The notes: a model not told the origin generated them from the letters alone. DNA of 64,000 bases from Vampirovibrionales bacterium (GCA_016712355.1 JADJRF010000001.1:61315-125314); one strand, 5' to 3'. Positions 31,581 through 40,411 are shown, numbered from the stretch's first letter. Made by a program: numbers and translations.

Positions 31581-33377
31581 ATGGCTAGACAACCTTCGCC
31601 CACCCTGTTAGGCAGGGTGCTCCGCTATTTTCAATCGTCAATGGAATACGCCAAAGGCGCGCCGGCGCAGCGCAAGGGCACGAACCCGGTGCTCTTGCAG
31701 ATCGTACAGGGCGCCAGCCGCACGGGGACATCACAGGACTCCTCCAACCTGGAGTACTACCTGCGTCTGGCAGCCACGGCGCCGCACTTCTACGCCGCTG
31801 CCAGCACGGTTGCCGACAAGGTGACGGAATCCGCCGATTTCGCGGTCGAACGTGAGGTTGGGGATCGGTGGGAAGTTGTGCCCAACCACGAATTCCTGCG
31901 CGTGCTGGAGCATCCCAACGAGATCATGACGGGCGGGCTACTGCTCAACAGCGCGGCGTGGGACATGCAGGGACTAGGCAACTCCTACTGGTTCCTCGTG
32001 ACGGATCGCCCCGGCGTCGGCCCGGTGCGCGAGATATGGCCGCTGCCGGCGCTGCGTGTGACGCCTGACCCGATGACGCTGCGCGTGTCGCCTGTTACGG
32101 GCAAGTTGGTGATCGACTATCGCTACAACCTGGGCACGATGACCATGCTGCCCGGCGAGAACGTCCTGCATATCCGCACGGCCAACTTATTCGACTTCTG
32201 GCGCGGGATGTCGCCGCTGTCGGCGCTGGCGCGCACGCTGGAGATGGACTACAACGAGTCGAACTGGTTGGCCGGCTATTTTGGCGAGGGCAACGCCGTC
32301 CCAACGGCGATCATCTCGGTGCCGCCAGAAGTCAGCGACGAGGACTTCGACGCCATCAAGCGCGACATTGCCGAACAGTTTGGCGCACAGCGACGCAGCG
32401 CGATCACGCGTGCCGGCGACATGAGCGTCGAGACGATCCAGCACTCGGTCGATGACATGCGCATCCTCGACGGCATGAGCTACAACGCCGAAGCAATCCG
32501 CGCCGTGCTGCGCGTGCCGGCGGGATTGCGTGACACGTCGTCGGGCGAAAGCCGCATTGCGGCGGCCACGGCGCTGATGCAAGACGCCGTGCTGCCCATG
32601 CTGTGGAACATGGCCGAGTGGATGACGCTCAAGATCATACCGATGTACGAAGCGCACGGCGAGCGGTTGCGCATCACGGTGCTGACCGAAGTGCCGCAAG
32701 ACCGCGCGATGGCCGTCACCGAGTACGAAGCCTTCGGACAGGATCGCACGGTGAACGAGAACCGCGCCGAGCAAAAGCTGGAGCCGCTGAAGCTGGAAGG
32801 CGAGCTTGCGCAGTTGCAGGCGCTGCTCGACAAAGTACCGACGCGCTTGGTCGAACTGTTCCTCTCTTACATGATGGCGAAAGAACAGGCCGCCAGCGCC
32901 GCCAGCGCTGCATCTGAGCAAGCCGGCAACCCACTCCTCGACGCGATGACAGGCGGCAAGCCTGCCCTTCCTATGAATGGCAAGCCGGCGGGCATGAACG
33001 GCAACGGGCGCACGGCGATTCCTGGGCCGCACACGACCGCCACATCGACGCCGGAACAGCAGATGCAGGCGCTGACCTTTGGGGCAAGCAAGGCACTGGA
33101 GGGCGTGCCGGCGGTTGAGCACGAAGCCGCACTGACCTGGTTGGCCGCCGGCGCACAATCCGCCGATCATTCGGCGGTTTTGGGAGCGTATCGGGCGGTC
33201 TTCGAGGGCGATGCGCTCAAGTCCCTTTACCGGGTGGGCGCGCCTGGTTCGGGACGGGACGCGTGGGCGGTGTGGGACAACCAGGACAAGGCGTGGGTGC
33301 GCTGTGCGCCGGTGGTCGGCGCGATGGTGGTCAATCGAGACTTTGTGCGCCGGCAGGGTGCGGAGGTGCGCGCGTGA
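31581..33377 (+). CDS. Phage portal protein (HK97 type)
   Basis: 598 residues. The central region has the HK97-like portal pattern: LRLAATAPHFYAAASTVADK, HEFLRVLEHPN, LLLNSAAWDMQGLGNSYWFL, GENVLHIRTAN, FDFWRGMSPL and VPAGLRDTSSGESR. The dodecameric portal forms the DNA entry channel and docks terminase. The last 150 residues extend beyond the family core, rich in Ala, Gly and Pro, and include a palindromic-repeat peptide (QSADHSA). First gene of the virion module; the terminase must lie elsewhere. Confidence 0.88.
   Translation: MARQPSPTLLGRVLRYFQSSMEYAKGAPAQRKGTNPVLLQIVQGASRTGTSQDSSNLEYYLRLAATAPHFYAAASTVADKVTESADFAVEREVGDRWEVVPNHEFLRVLEHPNEIMTGGLLLNSAAWDMQGLGNSYWFLVTDRPGVGPVREIWPLPALRVTPDPMTLRVSPVTGKLVIDYRYNLGTMTMLPGENVLHIRTANLFDFWRGMSPLSALARTLEMDYNESNWLAGYFGEGNAVPTAIISVPPEVSDEDFDAIKRDIAEQFGAQRRSAITRAGDMSVETIQHSVDDMRILDGMSYNAEAIRAVLRVPAGLRDTSSGESRIAAATALMQDAVLPMLWNMAEWMTLKIIPMYEAHGERLRITVLTEVPQDRAMAVTEYEAFGQDRTVNENRAEQKLEPLKLEGELAQLQALLDKVPTRLVELFLSYMMAKEQAASAASAASEQAGNPLLDAMTGGKPALPMNGKPAGMNGNGRTAIPGPHTTATSTPEQQMQALTFGASKALEGVPAVEHEAALTWLAAGAQSADHSAVLGAYRAVFEGDALKSLYRVGAPGSGRDAWAVWDNQDKAWVRCAPVVGAMVVNRDFVRRQGAEVRA
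33160..33177. repeat. Dispersed palindrome, GATCATT type, in the portal gene
   Basis: CCGCCGATCATTCGGCGG, in frame and encoding QSADHSA, the same peptide as the copy at 6715. Confidence 0.8.
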
Positions 33378-33571
33378 GTACAGCGACGCAGATTATGACG
33401 ACAGGCACAGGGCGCGGCAAAACGATTACGGCGCTCGATGCAAACGACTACAAGGGCACCATGCAGCGTCTGTATGCCTGGATTCAGCAGCAGAAAGCCA
33501 ACGAGCAACAGAAGGCGGCCAGCGAACAGACGAAGGCTTGCGAAGATGTAACCGTTCCGGGGCGAGGCTAG
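33374..33571 (+). CDS. Hypothetical protein, 65 aa
   Basis: GTGA overlap with the portal gene. Gln/Lys/Ala-rich helix in the second half (WIQQQKANEQQKAASEQ). Could be a small head-assembly factor by position only. Confidence 0.45.
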   Translation: MSTATQIMTTGTGRGKTITALDANDYKGTMQRLYAWIQQQKANEQQKAASEQTKACEDVTVPGRG

Positions 33572-33574
33572 ATC

Positions 33575-34789
33575 GTGGCGCGGACTGACATTGCGCCGAC
33601 GTTGATCGAATTTGGCATCGACGCGGTTTCCGCCGAGGAGATCGAGCGCCAGATCAAAGAGAATGGGCTGCTCGACGCCGGCCTGGACGGTGTGCATTGG
33701 TGGGCGATGCAGCGGTGGGCGTTCGATCCGGTGGAAGCGGTGCGTGAGGCGCGGTTGGGCTGGTGGTTGTCGCCGGCGATTGCGACGGCGTACAAGCGTC
33801 TGCTCGATGCTCGCTACGAAAACGAGCCGGGGGAAGATGGCGTCGAGTTGGTGCGCAAGCCGGTCGTGACGTGGGACGCCGCCGCCGAGCGGTTTGTCGA
33901 GGACGCCAAGAGCCTGCTCCCCATCTGGCAGGGCACGCTAAAACGCGCATGGGCGGAAGCCTGGCGCGCGTGGCCGGGTTTTGCTGTTCAGCCAGACATC
34001 CCGCCGACATTGCCCGACTTTTCCTCGCTTAAGAGCCTGACGGACTACTATGCGCGCGTGCGCCCACACGAGATCGATCCTGGGCACCCGGCGCACGTGC
34101 TGCGCATCTTCCTGGAAGCAATCGAAAGCGTGAAAGCCTGGGACGAGAGCCAGGTCAACCGCCATCCAGCCGGCACGCCGGTCGATGAGGCGACAGGGGC
34201 GGGCGGCGGGCGCTTTGCGCCGAAGCCGGATGCTCCGCAACGCGTGTGGCAGGGCAAGCAGCAGCCGGCGGCAGAGAACGTGCCCTCCAAATTGGATGTA
34301 GGGGCATTGGGTGAGCGCATGGTGGCGAGCATCTTCAGCCATTTGATGGAGACGCCCTTCCGCACGTTGAATGAAGGGCGCAGCAACGCGCCGCTCGATC
34401 TCTTTGGCGACCATTTGGCGGTTGAGGTAAAAGCCGGCCTCGCCAGCAACCAAAGCGGGGCGCAGAAGTGGCGCAGCACGATTGGTGAGCCGGGCAAGGC
34501 AGAAAAAGCGCTGCTGGCGCAGATGCAGGCCGAGGAAAAGCGCCAGCACAACGCCTGGAAGCGCGCCGAGATATTGCGCCGCAAACAGGAATTTGCGGCG
34601 CAACTAGGTAAACGCACGCCAGACGGCCAGCCAGTCAAGCCGGTGACGATTGGGTTGATCTTTTCGCCTGATTTGAGCATGGCAGACGTGTATGTGATCG
34701 ACGGCTACCACTCGGAAATGCCGTGGGTGCGTTATGCCGATGACGATCATCTTCTGGGCACGTACAAGGTGAGCGAATGGCTGGATTGA
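33575..34789 (+). CDS. Head-associated protein with PD-(D/E)XK nuclease-like C-terminal domain
   Basis: 404 residues, GTG start. Residues 1-195 are an Ala/Trp-rich helical domain. At 200-216 lies GTPVDEATGAGGGRFAP, a linker shared with the genes at 34777 and 36867. The C-terminal domain has a GERMVASI helix, Asp275 and Glu284-Val-Lys286 in LDLFGDHLAVEVKAG, the layout of a PD-(D/E)XK nuclease. Between portal and capsid genes, such a protein is probably packed in or on the head. The nuclease could act after delivery. Activity is inferred. Confidence 0.62.
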   Translation: MARTDIAPTLIEFGIDAVSAEEIERQIKENGLLDAGLDGVHWWAMQRWAFDPVEAVREARLGWWLSPAIATAYKRLLDARYENEPGEDGVELVRKPVVTWDAAAERFVEDAKSLLPIWQGTLKRAWAEAWRAWPGFAVQPDIPPTLPDFSSLKSLTDYYARVRPHEIDPGHPAHVLRIFLEAIESVKAWDESQVNRHPAGTPVDEATGAGGGRFAPKPDAPQRVWQGKQQPAAENVPSKLDVGALGERMVASIFSHLMETPFRTLNEGRSNAPLDLFGDHLAVEVKAGLASNQSGAQKWRSTIGEPGKAEKALLAQMQAEEKRQHNAWKRAEILRRKQEFAAQLGKRTPDGQPVKPVTIGLIFSPDLSMADVYVIDGYHSEMPWVRYADDDHLLGTYKVSEWLD

Positions 34790-35664
34790 CGCCGTTGGAG
34801 ATTGAGGCGCGCCGCGTGGCGTCGGAAGATTTGGATCGGATTTTCGCCGGCATGTTGCGACGGGCGCTGCTGATCATGGGTGAACGCGCCGAGAAGTCTT
34901 TCGACGCGGACGCTCACCCGCGTTACCCAGAGGGCACGGCGGTCGATCCTGAGACGGGCGCCGGCGGTGGGCGGTTTGCGCCGAAAGGCGGTGAAGGTTC
35001 ACCGGATAGGGACGGCAAGCCCAGGCCGCAAGGGACGCCGGTTAGTGCAGCGGCCAATGTGACTGCTACTGGCGCAGTCGGCAAGGCGATTCGTGAGGCA
35101 CTAGGTGCTGTGGATGAAGTGCATGGCGCTACCGACTTAAAGCAATTGCCTCTGGAGGAAAGCCAAGATACACACAGTCATGGTTCTCTTGAAAAAACCG
35201 CAGAGGGCAAACCGATTCGATTGGTTGTATCCGACAAAGCAGAAACGCCGGCGTTTACGGCTTTGCACGAGATTGGGCATTGGCTTGACTTCGCAGCATT
35301 GAACGTTCCGTTCGAGCATAATGTCGGTGAGATCAGAGATAAGTCTTTGAGGGATGCCTATAAGGAGTTTTGGTCTGCGCTGGAAGGGACAAAGAGCTAC
35401 CAGTCGTTGATTCAGACGCTTCGATCACTTGCTGACACCCCTCACGAGGCAGGGTACGTCAGGTATCTTCTTCGTCGGGAAGAAAAATGGGCGCGAGCGT
35501 ACTCGCAATATGTGGCGACACGTAGCTCTAGCACTGTACTAAAAGCGGAACTTGCAAGAGAACAGGGTCTGAATGGTTATCCGCAACAGTGGTCTGACGA
35601 GGACTTCGCGCCGGTGGCGGCAGCGATAGACAAGATTTTCAAGGTCATGGGGTGGATGGAATGA
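34777..35664 (+). CDS. Head-associated protein with HEIGH zincin-like C-terminal domain
   Basis: 295 residues. It carries the shared linker GTAVDPETGAGGGRFAP at 53-69, then a palindromic-repeat peptide (GEGSPDR). The C-terminal domain contains TALHEIGHWLDF with HEIGH at 164-168, the zinc-metallopeptidase signature, plus a later Glu/Tyr-rich region. The DNA of this domain (about 35040-35660) is visibly less GC-rich than its neighbours, suggesting recent acquisition. It may be a delivered protease or toxin, with the small acidic gene after it as a possible partner. Confidence 0.62.
   Translation: MAGLTPLEIEARRVASEDLDRIFAGMLRRALLIMGERAEKSFDADAHPRYPEGTAVDPETGAGGGRFAPKGGEGSPDRDGKPRPQGTPVSAAANVTATGAVGKAIREALGAVDEVHGATDLKQLPLEESQDTHSHGSLEKTAEGKPIRLVVSDKAETPAFTALHEIGHWLDFAALNVPFEHNVGEIRDKSLRDAYKEFWSALEGTKSYQSLIQTLRSLADTPHEAGYVRYLLRREEKWARAYSQYVATRSSSTVLKAELAREQGLNGYPQQWSDEDFAPVAAAIDKIFKVMGWME
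34989..35004. repeat. Dispersed palindrome, GGTGAAGGTTCACC variant
   Basis: CGGTGAAGGTTCACCG, a 16-base perfect palindrome related to the GATCTTT family, in frame directly after the shared linker of the zincin gene. Confidence 0.6.
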
Positions 35665-35879
35665 TCAAGGAATTGATGGAACAGGGGTCGACGCGGGAAC
35701 AGGTCGTGCAGGTGTTGATCGATAATAAGTTTGCGCTTGGTGAAGTCGATGCCGAGTTCATCATTGGCATCGAACTTGGCGAGATCGACGGCGACGTGAT
35801 TGTGGTCGATGACTACGGTAACGAAGTGCGGCGTCATGCCGACGAAGATGAAGACAAGAGCGACGGCAAAGTTGAGTAG
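35661..35879 (+). CDS. Small acidic protein, 72 aa
   Basis: ATGA overlap with the zincin gene (a GTG at 35652 is an alternative start). It begins with an amphipathic helix and becomes highly acidic (GEIDGDVIVVDDYGNEV...DEDEDKSDG). Its coupling to the zincin gene would suit a chaperone or inhibitor of that protein, but this rests on position only. Confidence 0.5.
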   Translation: MIKELMEQGSTREQVVQVLIDNKFALGEVDAEFIIGIELGEIDGDVIVVDDYGNEVRRHADEDEDKSDGKVE

Positions 35880-35891
35880 CAACAAAAGCGT

Positions 35892-36134
35892 ATGGCAATC
35901 TGGCGACGCAATAAGAGCGAGTACGCGCGGATGGCAATACTGATCGGCGCACAACCGGGAATCTCGATCAGTGAGTTGGCGCGACGGATGGGCAAACCCA
36001 AGACAACCGTGTGGGGGCGTCTACCCGGTCTCGAAGAAGCCGGCATTCTGTTAGCGGAAGATGACAACGGGGGACTCTACCTGTTCGAGAGACAACATGC
36101 AGATTATACTCGACAACCAGGCGTACAAAGCTGA
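35892..36134 (+). CDS. Winged helix-turn-helix protein, 80 aa
   Basis: The segment ILIGAQPGISISELARRMGK plus TTVWGRLPGLEEAGIL and the wing DNNGGLYLF match the MarR/ArsR-like winged HTH. Small DNA-binding regulator lodged between cargo-like genes. The end overlaps the MuF-type gene. Confidence 0.68.
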   Translation: MAIWRRNKSEYARMAILIGAQPGISISELARRMGKPKTTVWGRLPGLEEAGILLAEDDNGGLYLFERQHADYTRQPGVQS

Positions 36135-36870
36135 TGTAACAGTACCTCCAGCTTATACATTCGACCCGCGCAGCAATCGTTACCGCGACGCGCGCGGGCG
36201 CTTTGTCTCGGTGCGCGTGATCTACGATCTGCGCGATGTCAACGAGACGGCCAGCGTCGAGACGATGCAGCGGTTGACGCTGGCGTTGGCGGAAGGGCGG
36301 ATCAGTGCGCCTGGGTGGTACATGGCGATGCAGCATCAACTGCGCCGGCTGCACGTGCAGAACGCCGCATTGGGCGCCGGCGGGTTCGACCGGTTGACGC
36401 GTCAGGACTTCACGCGCATCGACACGATGCTGCGTGAGGAAATCGAGCGGATGCTGCGCTTTGGCACGCAAGTACAGGCGGGACTCCAGAGCGATGCGCA
36501 GATTCTCAACCGGATCAACATGTACGCCGGCACCGCACGGCGACAGTTTTACGCCAGCAAGCCCAAGCCCAAGCATCGCATCAACCAGATCGTGATCGAG
36601 CGGCGCACGTTGGGAGACGCCGAGCATTGCCCGCTGTGCGTCTACCTGTCTGATCTCGGCTGGCAACCCTACGGCACACTGCCGGCGCCGGGCGAATCCG
36701 TCCCGGAGTGGCAAGACGATCAGTGCCTGAGCAACTGCCGGTGTGAACTGGAAGTGAAAGTCGTTGGCAAGAAGAAGGGCGAGAAGATACTATCGCGCAC
36801 CGAACGCCCTTCGTGGAAGGCGTGGGCGCCACACGCGTGCTACCTGGCGCCGGAGGGGATCGACCTGTGA
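36097..36870 (+). CDS. MuF-like phage head morphogenesis protein
   Basis: 257 residues; start taken at the ATG inside the HTH gene. The C-terminus has the family's Cys cluster: GDAEHCPLCVYLSDLGWQPY then CLSNCRCELEVK, as in gpF-type minor head proteins. An N-terminal YRDARGRFV recalls the GRF linker of neighbouring proteins. It probably enters the prohead with the portal. MuF proteins are known carriers of C-terminal effector domains in other phages; here the effectors are separate genes. Confidence 0.75.
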   Translation: MQIILDNQAYKADVTVPPAYTFDPRSNRYRDARGRFVSVRVIYDLRDVNETASVETMQRLTLALAEGRISAPGWYMAMQHQLRRLHVQNAALGAGGFDRLTRQDFTRIDTMLREEIERMLRFGTQVQAGLQSDAQILNRINMYAGTARRQFYASKPKPKHRINQIVIERRTLGDAEHCPLCVYLSDLGWQPYGTLPAPGESVPEWQDDQCLSNCRCELEVKVVGKKKGEKILSRTERPSWKAWAPHACYLAPEGIDL

Positions 36871-39140
36871 GCAACGAACAAGCACGCTGGCCGGCCGGCA
36901 CGCCGGTGGACGAAGCGACAGGCGCGGGCGGCGGAAGATTTGCCCCTTCCAACGGCGGCGGTCAATCCGGTGATCATTCGGCGGATTCTGGCGCGCCGGT
37001 GGGTGGCAGCCAGACGGCGCGGCGCTTGCGCGTGCAGCGCGTGGTCGGGCAGTTGGTGGAGGTGGATTCGCTTTTCGATGTCTCCTTCGCGTTGCGAAGC
37101 GCCGGTATCGATCCGTCCGTTGCGATTCAACCGGGGGATTTCGCTGCGCTGCTGCAAGAGATCGAGCGCCGCACGCACTATCGCCCCACGTCGGATGATC
37201 TGCTGTTGTGGATTGCCGAAGACCTGGGCATCGAAGGCGACGACTTTTTTACCATGCTCGACGCTGAAGGGTGGCGGGCTGTGCAGGCGCAGATCGTGGA
37301 TGGCGACGATCTATACACGGCTATCGAGGAATTGATCGGCCCGCCGTCACGAGACGCCCTCGACAATCTGGCGGGCATCATGCCGGCCAGATTGTCGAGG
37401 GCACAGACAGAAGCAAGCAATGACACTTTCTGGGAGCCGGTGCATCCCACTGACGAGCAAATGCGACAGGCGTACAGCCATCCGCGCTTGAATGCGCAAC
37501 TGGACGCCGGCGAGCGCGTGGCGATGGTTGTCGTCACCGACCGCAACGGTTCGATCTTGCCCGATGTGGACGCCGAGGTCTATCAGCGCGGGGAAGGTGA
37601 GCAGAACTTCAATATCGATCCAGAAGGATTCCGCACGCTGCTGGCCGACTCCTTGCCGGATGGCTGGCGCGCTGCCATCCGCTATGAAGCCTACGACCAC
37701 ACCGCCGAGTACCACACGGTCGAGGTGGCCGGCGTGCTCTATGCGGACGATCAGCGCACCTATGCCGGGCGCTTCGACCTGAGCTTTTCGGACGGCGACG
37801 GCGACAGGATTGTCAACCTGAATTTCTTGGAACTGGAGGATCGCTTCCAGGGGCACGACGCCGCGCTGAGCCTGATGGAAGGCGTCGTCAAGCACGCCCT
37901 CGACAACGATTTCGCCCGGCTGGAGATGCTGGCTGACATCACGGTGGGCAGCTACGCGTGGGCGAAGTATGGCTTCGACTTCGCCCCTTCGACTGACGCG
38001 CCCAAGCGGTTTGTGCCGGACGAGTTTCGAGCGTGGGCAGCCAACAAAGGGCCAGAATATCAGCCGGCGGCGGGATGGGTGGGGCTGGATCGCATCAAGA
38101 CGCCCTACGACATTGCCACCTATGACCCCGATCCATCGGTGCGTATTCCAGGCAGCATGATCTTCAACCCGCACGTGGATCGTTCTGCGTTGCTGCATCC
38201 TGGCAAAGCGTACATGCTGGACATGAAAGGCTTTGGCGAGTGGGACGCCACGGCGTCGCCGGCGCTGGTCTACCAGTTGATCCAGTACAAAAAAGCGGAA
38301 GCCTTGCTGCGCAGGGACGCACGGAAGGCGACGCCGATTATCGAGATGGCTGCGCCGGCGGTGCGCCTCGTGCCGGCCTTCGATTGGCAGCAGCGCGTGC
38401 AGGAGGACGCCGGCCTGGTCGATCTGGAAGATCACTTTGCGATCAGCGAAGAAGACATCGAGCAGGCGGCGATGGGGTTGACGCACGCAGTTGGGATCGT
38501 AACGGGCGCCAACAGCGGCAAGGTGACGGTCGCATACGACGGTATGGGGTCGCTGGTTGTGGATTGCAAGACCGGCAAGGACGCTATGCTGTACTGGATG
38601 CGCAACCGCGCGTTGCATCAGGCGCCGCACAATGCCGGCGATCCGGCTGCGTTCCATGCGCTCGATTACCTGCACGTGCATTGGGCGGAAACCGAAGACC
38701 TGAGCGGGCTGCTGCGCCTGGCGCGCATGGCGCGCGATGCCGGCTATCCGCGCATCACCTTCGACGTGGAGGGGCAGATCGGGCGCTATGCCTGGGCGCA
38801 GTGGGGCGTGGACTTTGAGCGGCAAAGCGAAGTGACCGAGTACAACGCGCGGTTCGACCGGTGGCTGAAGGAGCTACGCGTGGATATGCCGGTGCGCGCT
38901 TTCCTGCATACGCCGCGTGCGTTCGCCGGGTTCGACGCGCCTGGCGTGCGCATTCCTGGGATGCTGATCGATAATCCGTATGTGCGCAGGGAAGCGTCGC
39001 TGCCGGTGGGTAAGGCGTTCATGCTCGACATGCGTGGGATGCCTGCATATCTGGCTGCCAGCGCGCCGGGAATGCTGTACGATGCGCTGGTTGTGTTGGC
39101 AATCAAGAGAGAGGTGACGAAACGTGCTGATCATCAATAA
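36867..39140 (+). CDS. Large cargo-like protein with shared linker and duplicated module
   Basis: 757 residues, GTG start overlapping the MuF gene. The shared linker GTPVDEATGAGGGRFAP is at 11-27, almost at the N-terminus, followed by a palindromic-repeat peptide (QSGDHSADS). Two related blocks follow. In the first, VGSYAWAKYGFDF leads to IPGSMIFNPHVDR and KAYMLDMKGF. In the second, IGRYAWAQWGVDF leads to IPGMLIDNPYVRR and KAFMLDMRGM. I cannot assign the module; the YAWAxxGxDF block has an acetyltransferase-like look. Position implies a virion protein. Confidence 0.6.
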   Translation: MSNEQARWPAGTPVDEATGAGGGRFAPSNGGGQSGDHSADSGAPVGGSQTARRLRVQRVVGQLVEVDSLFDVSFALRSAGIDPSVAIQPGDFAALLQEIERRTHYRPTSDDLLLWIAEDLGIEGDDFFTMLDAEGWRAVQAQIVDGDDLYTAIEELIGPPSRDALDNLAGIMPARLSRAQTEASNDTFWEPVHPTDEQMRQAYSHPRLNAQLDAGERVAMVVVTDRNGSILPDVDAEVYQRGEGEQNFNIDPEGFRTLLADSLPDGWRAAIRYEAYDHTAEYHTVEVAGVLYADDQRTYAGRFDLSFSDGDGDRIVNLNFLELEDRFQGHDAALSLMEGVVKHALDNDFARLEMLADITVGSYAWAKYGFDFAPSTDAPKRFVPDEFRAWAANKGPEYQPAAGWVGLDRIKTPYDIATYDPDPSVRIPGSMIFNPHVDRSALLHPGKAYMLDMKGFGEWDATASPALVYQLIQYKKAEALLRRDARKATPIIEMAAPAVRLVPAFDWQQRVQEDAGLVDLEDHFAISEEDIEQAAMGLTHAVGIVTGANSGKVTVAYDGMGSLVVDCKTGKDAMLYWMRNRALHQAPHNAGDPAAFHALDYLHVHWAETEDLSGLLRLARMARDAGYPRITFDVEGQIGRYAWAQWGVDFERQSEVTEYNARFDRWLKELRVDMPVRAFLHTPRAFAGFDAPGVRIPGMLIDNPYVRREASLPVGKAFMLDMRGMPAYLAASAPGMLYDALVVLAIKREVTKRADHQ
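36965..36987. repeat. Dispersed palindrome, GATCATT type, in the cargo-like gene
   Basis: ATCCGGTGATCATTCGGCGGAT without the outermost bases is imperfect at two stem positions. It is in frame and encodes SGDHSAD, close to the copies at 6715 and 33160. Confidence 0.7.
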
Positions 39141-39327
39141 CCGGTTTCAGCCGCGGCGAGAAGGGCAAAGCGACGCGGCGTTTTGGGCAGACCTGATCAA
39201 CGCCGAAGATGGCGACGATGCGATCCTGGCGACACCGCGTGGCGCACAGGCGCTCACGCCGCCAAGCGAGATCGATAGTCCGTTTACCGACGATGCGTTC
39301 TTCGATGAGGAACTGGGGGACGACTAG
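39124..39327 (+). CDS. Hypothetical acidic protein, 67 aa
   Basis: GTG start overlapping the preceding gene by 17 bases. Short protein with an acidic C-terminus (FTDDAFFDEELGDD). No function recognised. Confidence 0.45.
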   Translation: MLIINNRFQPRREGQSDAAFWADLINAEDGDDAILATPRGAQALTPPSEIDSPFTDDAFFDEELGDD

Positions 39328-39329
39328 AT

Positions 39330-39740
39330 TTGTTCGAGTTCAAGTGTGCGCACGAGGGCTGCTACATGCCCTGGGCGTTTGTCTACAATGGCGTAGTGAT
39401 GGTGCAAAGCCGGCACTCTGGCGAGATGCACACGAACGCGATTGGGCTGGCGGAACTCTACCGCGTGCTGCGCGCCTCGCAGGGCGCCGAGACATTATCG
39501 ACAGCGGATTTTGCGCTATCGACCGTGCGCCGCGCTGAGGTGATGCTTCCTGGGGCGCCGGCGACAACGCCGGGATTCGAGCTTGTCTGCATCGACAAAC
39601 GCTGCTCGCTACCCTGGGGAGTCGTTGCGAACGGGTCGCTGCACGTGGTATCATGGCATGGAGAGAAGCACATCAACAGCGTACACGTGGACGTGATCAA
39701 GCTGCTTTTCGGCGTGCGGTATGGCTTGAATGGAGGGTGA
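39330..39740 (+). CDS. Protein with two tandem Cys/His modules, 136 aa
   Basis: TTG start. The two halves repeat: FEFKCAHEGCYMPWAFVYNG...HSGEMHTN and FELVCIDKRCSLPWGVVANG...HGEKHIN. Each half has C-x4-C, PW, NG, S-x-H and H-x-N, which suggests one zinc per half. Internal duplication is clear; the family is unknown to me. Confidence 0.55.
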   Translation: MFEFKCAHEGCYMPWAFVYNGVVMVQSRHSGEMHTNAIGLAELYRVLRASQGAETLSTADFALSTVRRAEVMLPGAPATTPGFELVCIDKRCSLPWGVVANGSLHVVSWHGEKHINSVHVDVIKLLFGVRYGLNGG

Positions 39741-39746
39741 CGCAAG

Positions 39747-40016
39747 ATGATTCAGTGGCCGGCGCGGGTGAAGGTCGTCTTCATGTCGGAAGACGTGCTG
39801 ACGAACATGTTGACCGAGGGCGCGGCGATGCCTGCCGTGCAGTGCGTCGAGGGGCTGCCGGAAGGCGCGCAGATGGTGATGGCGTCGTACAACGAGAAGC
39901 GCAAGGCAGTGGCGGTGTACTTCACGCATCCTTCGTGGCCGCTGGCGTCGCCGGGCGCTGTGCCGGCGATTACGCCCGTGCTGCAAGTCGTGGAGCCAGA
40001 GCTAGAACTGGCATAG
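39747..40016 (+). CDS. Hypothetical protein, 89 aa
   Basis: ATG after GGAGGGTGACGCAAG. Beta-rich small protein with a Pro-rich C-terminus. No family recognised. Last gene before a 520-base region without genes. Confidence 0.45.
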   Translation: MIQWPARVKVVFMSEDVLTNMLTEGAAMPAVQCVEGLPEGAQMVMASYNEKRKAVAVYFTHPSWPLASPGAVPAITPVLQVVEPELELA

Positions 40017-40243
40017 GTAGAACGCACATGCTACAATGCGGGTGCGTGGGGGTGATGACCGCATTGGGTGTACGGTAGTCTGTCTACCTGCGGCGCCGGG
40101 TGCGTGAGACCCACGTGTTCCCAACGAGCTTGGGCACATGGCGACACCTGCCAGCAGCGCGTATTTGGCTCCGCATAGTGCGCAGTGGTGTGACGACCGC
40201 GAGAGTGCGGTAATTCACAACTTGGGATAATTTGGGATATGAG

Positions 40244-40275
40244 AAAGGGCTGCTTGTGCGCACAAGCAGCCCTTT
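40244..40275. terminator. Perfect 32-base palindromic terminator
   Basis: AAAGGGCTGCTTGTGC meets its exact complement GCACAAGCAGCCCTTT with no unpaired loop and is followed by CTTGTTGTTG. It would stop transcription in both directions. Confidence 0.7.
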
Positions 40276-40386
40276 CTTGTTGTTGAGCCGGGCGGGACTT
40301 TCTCCCAACGGATCGCCTGATGCAACCCTCCCAACCACTCTGATTGTAGCAGGAACAGAACGAAAGTCAACGATCAAGACGCAATC

Positions 40387-40402
40387 CGCCGATCTTTCGG
40401 CG
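40387..40402. repeat. Dispersed palindrome, hybrid type, intergenic
   Basis: CGCCGATCTTTCGGCG combines the CGCC stem of one subtype with the GATCTTT centre of the other. It lies 10 bases before the promoter at 40412. Confidence 0.7.
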
Positions 40403-40411
40403 CAAATATGC

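Noticed and set aside
33575..34789. The 33575 product as a simple restriction enzyme
   Set aside because: Its long N-terminal domain, shared linker and place next to the portal point to a virion-associated protein; no specificity domain is visible.
40080..40160. tRNA gene in the gap before the protease
   Set aside because: Short stems exist but there is no T-loop GTTC, no D-arm and no 7-bp acceptor pairing.
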